Shown here: positions 62,401 to 64,000 of the stretch, one piece after another
How positions within the stretch are numbered: the stretch's first letter is position 1
How the letters are laid out: each line of letters opens with the position of its first letter
Assembly (NCBI RefSeq): GCF_004368405.1
Contig: NZ_SBJH01000032.1
Location: forward strand, 16,671 to 80,670
DNA: 64,000 nucleotides
Direction of reading: 5' to 3'
Origin: Olivibacter sp. XZL3
GTDB taxonomy: Bacteria; Bacteroidota; Bacteroidia; Sphingobacteriales; Sphingobacteriaceae
Translations under genes and position numbers: made by a program
Notes under the pieces: generated by a model
Database searches by the model: none
Seen by the model: only the letters and a program-made list of their open reading frames with translations
Told to the model about the DNA's origin: nothing

Positions 62401-62993
62401 TTCTGTTCCATGTCTATCAATGGCACTTTTAGCTCTTCTGCTACTTGGCGAACAGCATTTGGATAATCACCATGTGTGTTGACAAGCTTGCCCGCCTCAT
62501 CAAATTTTCTTCTTACAATAGAGGTAAGCAAGACGGGATAAGCACCTTTTTCCCGTGTTTCCCAGACAAATCTTCTCAAATTTTCACGGTAAGTGGTTTT
62601 GGAATCGGCATAAAGGGAAGATACTTCTTTCTTTTCATCATTATGTCCAAACTCTATGAATACATAATCCCCTTGTTTTAATTTGTTTAGTACAACACTC
62701 CATCTACCCTCATCTATGAAACTTTTGGTACTACGTCCATCTTTTGCATGATTTTCAACACTCACATTGCTAAAAAACGAAGGAAACACCTGCCCCCAGC
62801 CGGTTTCCGGATTATTTCTGGTAGTATCTTTATTAGCCATTGTAGAATCTCCGATAGTAAATATCGTCGTTCTATTATCGGGCTTTCCGCTAAGCAATAA
62901 GGTCATGATGCCTAGTAATAGTAATTTGCTCTTAACAAATTTTGAAGTAAATGCTTTTTTTCCCTTTTGTATTACCTTTGAATGATTTCGCAT
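59421..62993 (-). CDS. CE12 acetylesterase - GH115 alpha-glucuronidase fusion
   Basis: This 1190-residue secreted two-enzyme protein has a hydrophobic signal near residues 20-36. Residues about 42-260 form a CE12 esterase (Ser50 in IGDSTMA, FGHND with Asn118, dyad Asp233/His235 in DDTHLS). From about 265 it is GH115: domain A (ILIGKDDSVYVYMS, IVAGSDSRGTAYGLLELSRMIG), the barrel (YRGIFLNDEDWAL, MICPAMHEVTRSFY, MGLRGIHDGRM near 555, LVWCDDNNGYLMRL, GGAGIYYHISYWGKPHDYLW) and C-terminal beta domains. GH115 removes (4-O-methyl)glucuronic acid from xylan or arabinogalactan. The CE12 part is paralogous to the esterase at 7143. Confidence 0.88.
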   Translation of the reverse strand: MRNHSKVIQKGKKAFTSKFVKSKLLLLGIMTLLLSGKPDNRTTIFTIGDSTMANKDTTRNNPETGWGQVFPSFFSNVSVENHAKDGRSTKSFIDEGRWSVVLNKLKQGDYVFIEFGHNDEKKEVSSLYADSKTTYRENLRRFVWETREKGAYPVLLTSIVRRKFDEAGKLVNTHGDYPNAVRQVAEELKVPLIDMEQKTRQQVTQLGVEESKRIYLHFNSGEHPLYPKGRRDDTHLSRYGAFLVARLVTEGIRELQLPLGKYLKKHNDEILIGKDDSVYVYMSEQEKPVVNTTLAMLKKDIKTVFNSSLLTSAESQKASIIVGTLGQNAIIDRLASEKKINVSGIEKKWEAFLITPVLLEGKKKLVIAGSDSRGTAYGLLELSRMIGVSPWEWWADVTPESKELFVMPTTDIVQAPSVQYRGIFLNDEDWALVPWSTKTYEPTAQSGAIGPKTYAKIFELLLRLRANMICPAMHEVTRSFYTVAGNKEAAEKYGIIVSTSHAEPMMRTNTGEWDSQKFGDFNYFTNKRNIISYWDKRVSELVHSENVYTMGLRGIHDGRMQGVSSLDEETKTLEDVIREQQNMLKKYHPEKKLSDIPQIFVPYKEVLDAYNNNLKLPDNITLVWCDDNNGYLMRLSDEKEKKRSGGAGIYYHISYWGKPHDYLWLASTQPALMCTEVKRAWDNGAQKYWLLNVGDIKPGEYLTELFLDMAWNINSVKAHAIYQHQKNWLGTAFRGIANDAIDTIMKQYYHLSGIRKPEHMGWNKVEDYKDISVLKDNYTRKYGLPPVNNTELSPFYFNDEIDSRLRAYEYIGGLSDSIYNAVMPEVLKPAYFQLVHYPVKAAAAMNRKLLYAQKARLYAQYNLPAAMEYKQKSIQAYNEVTALDRTYNKDLLDGKWQNMMDMKPRNLPVFQLTGLPDIQTENIPGVKIWIENSEKPDTSNTVKLPSFTDGDRQSYFFSVFSTSQKAIEWELLKKPSYVRIKESVSDLLYEKKFEVSLSKTDATQGTFQMNIENKTYTFSFDVNHIKVSSGNVERNRHIAFSASNYSNNEKFEIIEGLGHSGKAVILPAVKKITASATALEYNFYTQSSGKAKLKVGTVFRYPAVPANELRYAVVIDGQQPKIISVKAAFLSNEWAENVLRNQALSELEIALDKPGNHSLKVYALDEPLLFDQIMIDFNLSRKHYVVPAEK

Positions 62994-63065
62994 CTTATAT
63001 GTTGTATTTAAGCTTATTAAAACTCTCTCCTCGTTATATTATCTTTCTTCCTATTTTTTGCAATA

Positions 63066-64000
63066 CTAGTCTTTGATAAATGGTAAAACCTTTACCCCGT
63101 TTATTTTTACCCAATAATCATCACTCCCGAAACGATCCCCTTTTTTACTAAACCATACAGGTTGCTCGCCAGAAACTTCAACTTGTAGAACATAGTCTCC
63201 TACCGGAAGCTGAGGACTGATAAATCGAATGCCGGTATCGGCAACTTTGCTATAAAAATCCACTAGCGAACTATAAATGACTCTGCCACTGCTTTCCGAT
63301 ACAGAGATGTGGGCATAACCTCCGTGAGATGAACTTTCACCAACAAGCGCAATGCGATTGCCGTCATAAGGAATGCTTATAAAATCGCCTTTTCTATTGG
63401 AATGAAAAGGAAGTGTTCCGGACAAATTCAATACGCTGTCTTTCGTTACAGGCGGTTGCGCTTTAAGAAAATCCCAGCTTGGCCAATATTCCGGAATGGA
63501 TAGTTTTTTTCCTCTGGTTTGCAGAGGTAGCCACACTTGCGTTGCAGCAGATGCCTGACGCGGAAAAGACCAGCGATCACCCATATACATGTGAAGGGTG
63601 TCATCGCCACGGATAATAGAAAAAACAAAGGAACATTGAGAATTATAGGTCAAAGATCCCTCTGGGCAAAATAAGCCTTGCTTTTCCCACGGACCCTCAA
63701 TAGAGGTCGCTGTATAGTAAAAGTTATCATTCCTTTCCCAACTGGTTAAATTGGAATATAGTAAATAATATATCCCGTTCTTTCTGAACATGGCAGGCGA
63801 TTCTCCCGAACCGGGTATACTACTTGATATTTGCTTTTCCGCGGAGCAATAATCCCGGCTTAAACGGTAATTATCGCCATGATGAATAAGTAAATAACCC
63901 TTTCCATCCGTATCCTGAAAATGTAAATCGTCAGCAAAAAGTGGACACGATATTTTAAAAACTTAAGGAGTGTTTTCATCAAAAACGTTAGATTTAATTA
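63066..64000 (-). pseudogene. GH43-like glycoside hydrolase with in-frame stop (runs off window)
   Basis: From ATG 63791 to 63066 the frame gives 242 residues: the distal part of a GH43-type propeller (ESPAMFRKNGIYYLLYSNLTSW, TSIEGPWEKQG, MYMGDRW) plus a C-terminal carbohydrate-binding-like domain (about 125-242). Upstream the same frame continues to encode GH43 sequence (CPLFADDLHFQDTDGKGYLL, LSRDYC) back to a TAA at 63963-63965. Beyond it further coding-like codons (KSNVFDENTP) run to the window edge. A propeller lacking its first blades would be inactive, so this is a nonsense-interrupted gene or an error. It is 72 bases upstream of the GH115 gene. Confidence 0.6.

Noticed and set aside
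1..64000. CRISPR arrays
   Set aside because: No regularly spaced direct repeats of 25-40 bases with unique spacers were seen; the repeats present are short, degenerate or inverted.

Overview
The window looks like a chromosome segment of a Bacteroidota bacterium, most likely family Sphingobacteriaceae. The evidence is two SusC/SusD pairs, promoters of the Bacteroidota type (TTG/TTTG, about 20 bases, then TAnnTTTG), weak use of Shine-Dalgarno sites, a bestrophin-family channel, a bacterial GH3 adenylating enzyme and a class Ib ribonucleotide reductase. The genus cannot be fixed from sequence reading alone.

Layout. 1-6 kb: a small heat-shock protein, two small unknown proteins, and a three-gene operon (RidA, a D-serine-dehydratase-like PLP enzyme, an M19 dipeptidase) that looks like a D-amino-acid salvage route. 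This is followed by a Tat-exported lipoprotein of the sugar isomerase fold. 5.9-33.4 kb: a pectin utilization locus. It holds a LacI-family regulator, a CE12 acetylesterase, two CE8 pectin methylesterases, a PL10 pectate lyase, a GH43, two SusCD pairs, a GH28 polygalacturonase, a GH105 unsaturated-uronide hydrolase, and the galacturonate catabolic genes uxaC, uxaB and uxaA with a hexuronate transporter. Surface and periplasmic enzymes de-esterify and cut homogalacturonan, the SusCD pairs import oligomers, GH28/GH105 release monomers, and UxaC-UxaB-UxaA carry galacturonate to 2-keto-3-deoxygluconate. KdgK, KdgA, KduI and KduD are not here.

The main discovery candidate is the control of this locus. 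Four near-perfect 24-bp palindromes (GCAAnCGwT, six bases, AwCGnTTGC) lie upstream of every enzyme/transport operon. In all five promoters (one palindrome serves two divergent ones) the palindrome centre sits 57.5-58.5 bp from a degenerate -7 box (TAnnCTTG or TAnnATTG). The lacI gene itself has a consensus promoter without this spacing. The constant upstream position argues that the LacI-type protein activates rather than blocks transcription.

33.5-49.9 kb: an MFS transporter, an alkaline phosphatase, a D-2-hydroxyacid dehydrogenase, a pair of probable small RNAs on the minus strand (37.5-37.8 kb), an SGNH hydrolase, a glycerol/glycerophosphodiester operon (glpD-glpK-glpF plus a GDPD) with divergent glpR, then nrdH-nrdI-nrdE-nrdF, a small YgaP-like membrane protein and a bestrophin. 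50-55 kb: a membrane protein, a GH3-family adenylating enzyme, dxr and rseP, then tRNA-Leu(CAA).

55.1-59.4 kb: mobile-element debris at the tRNA. It holds a large serine recombinase whose reading frame runs into the tRNA, a 54-residue small protein, a 146-bp imperfect palindrome, a RadC/JAB protein, a hairpin-rich spacer, an unknown coiled-coil protein and relics. 59.4-64 kb: the edge of a second carbohydrate locus, with a CE12-GH115 fusion (acetylesterase plus alpha-glucuronidase) and a GH43-like gene interrupted by an in-frame TAA near the window edge.
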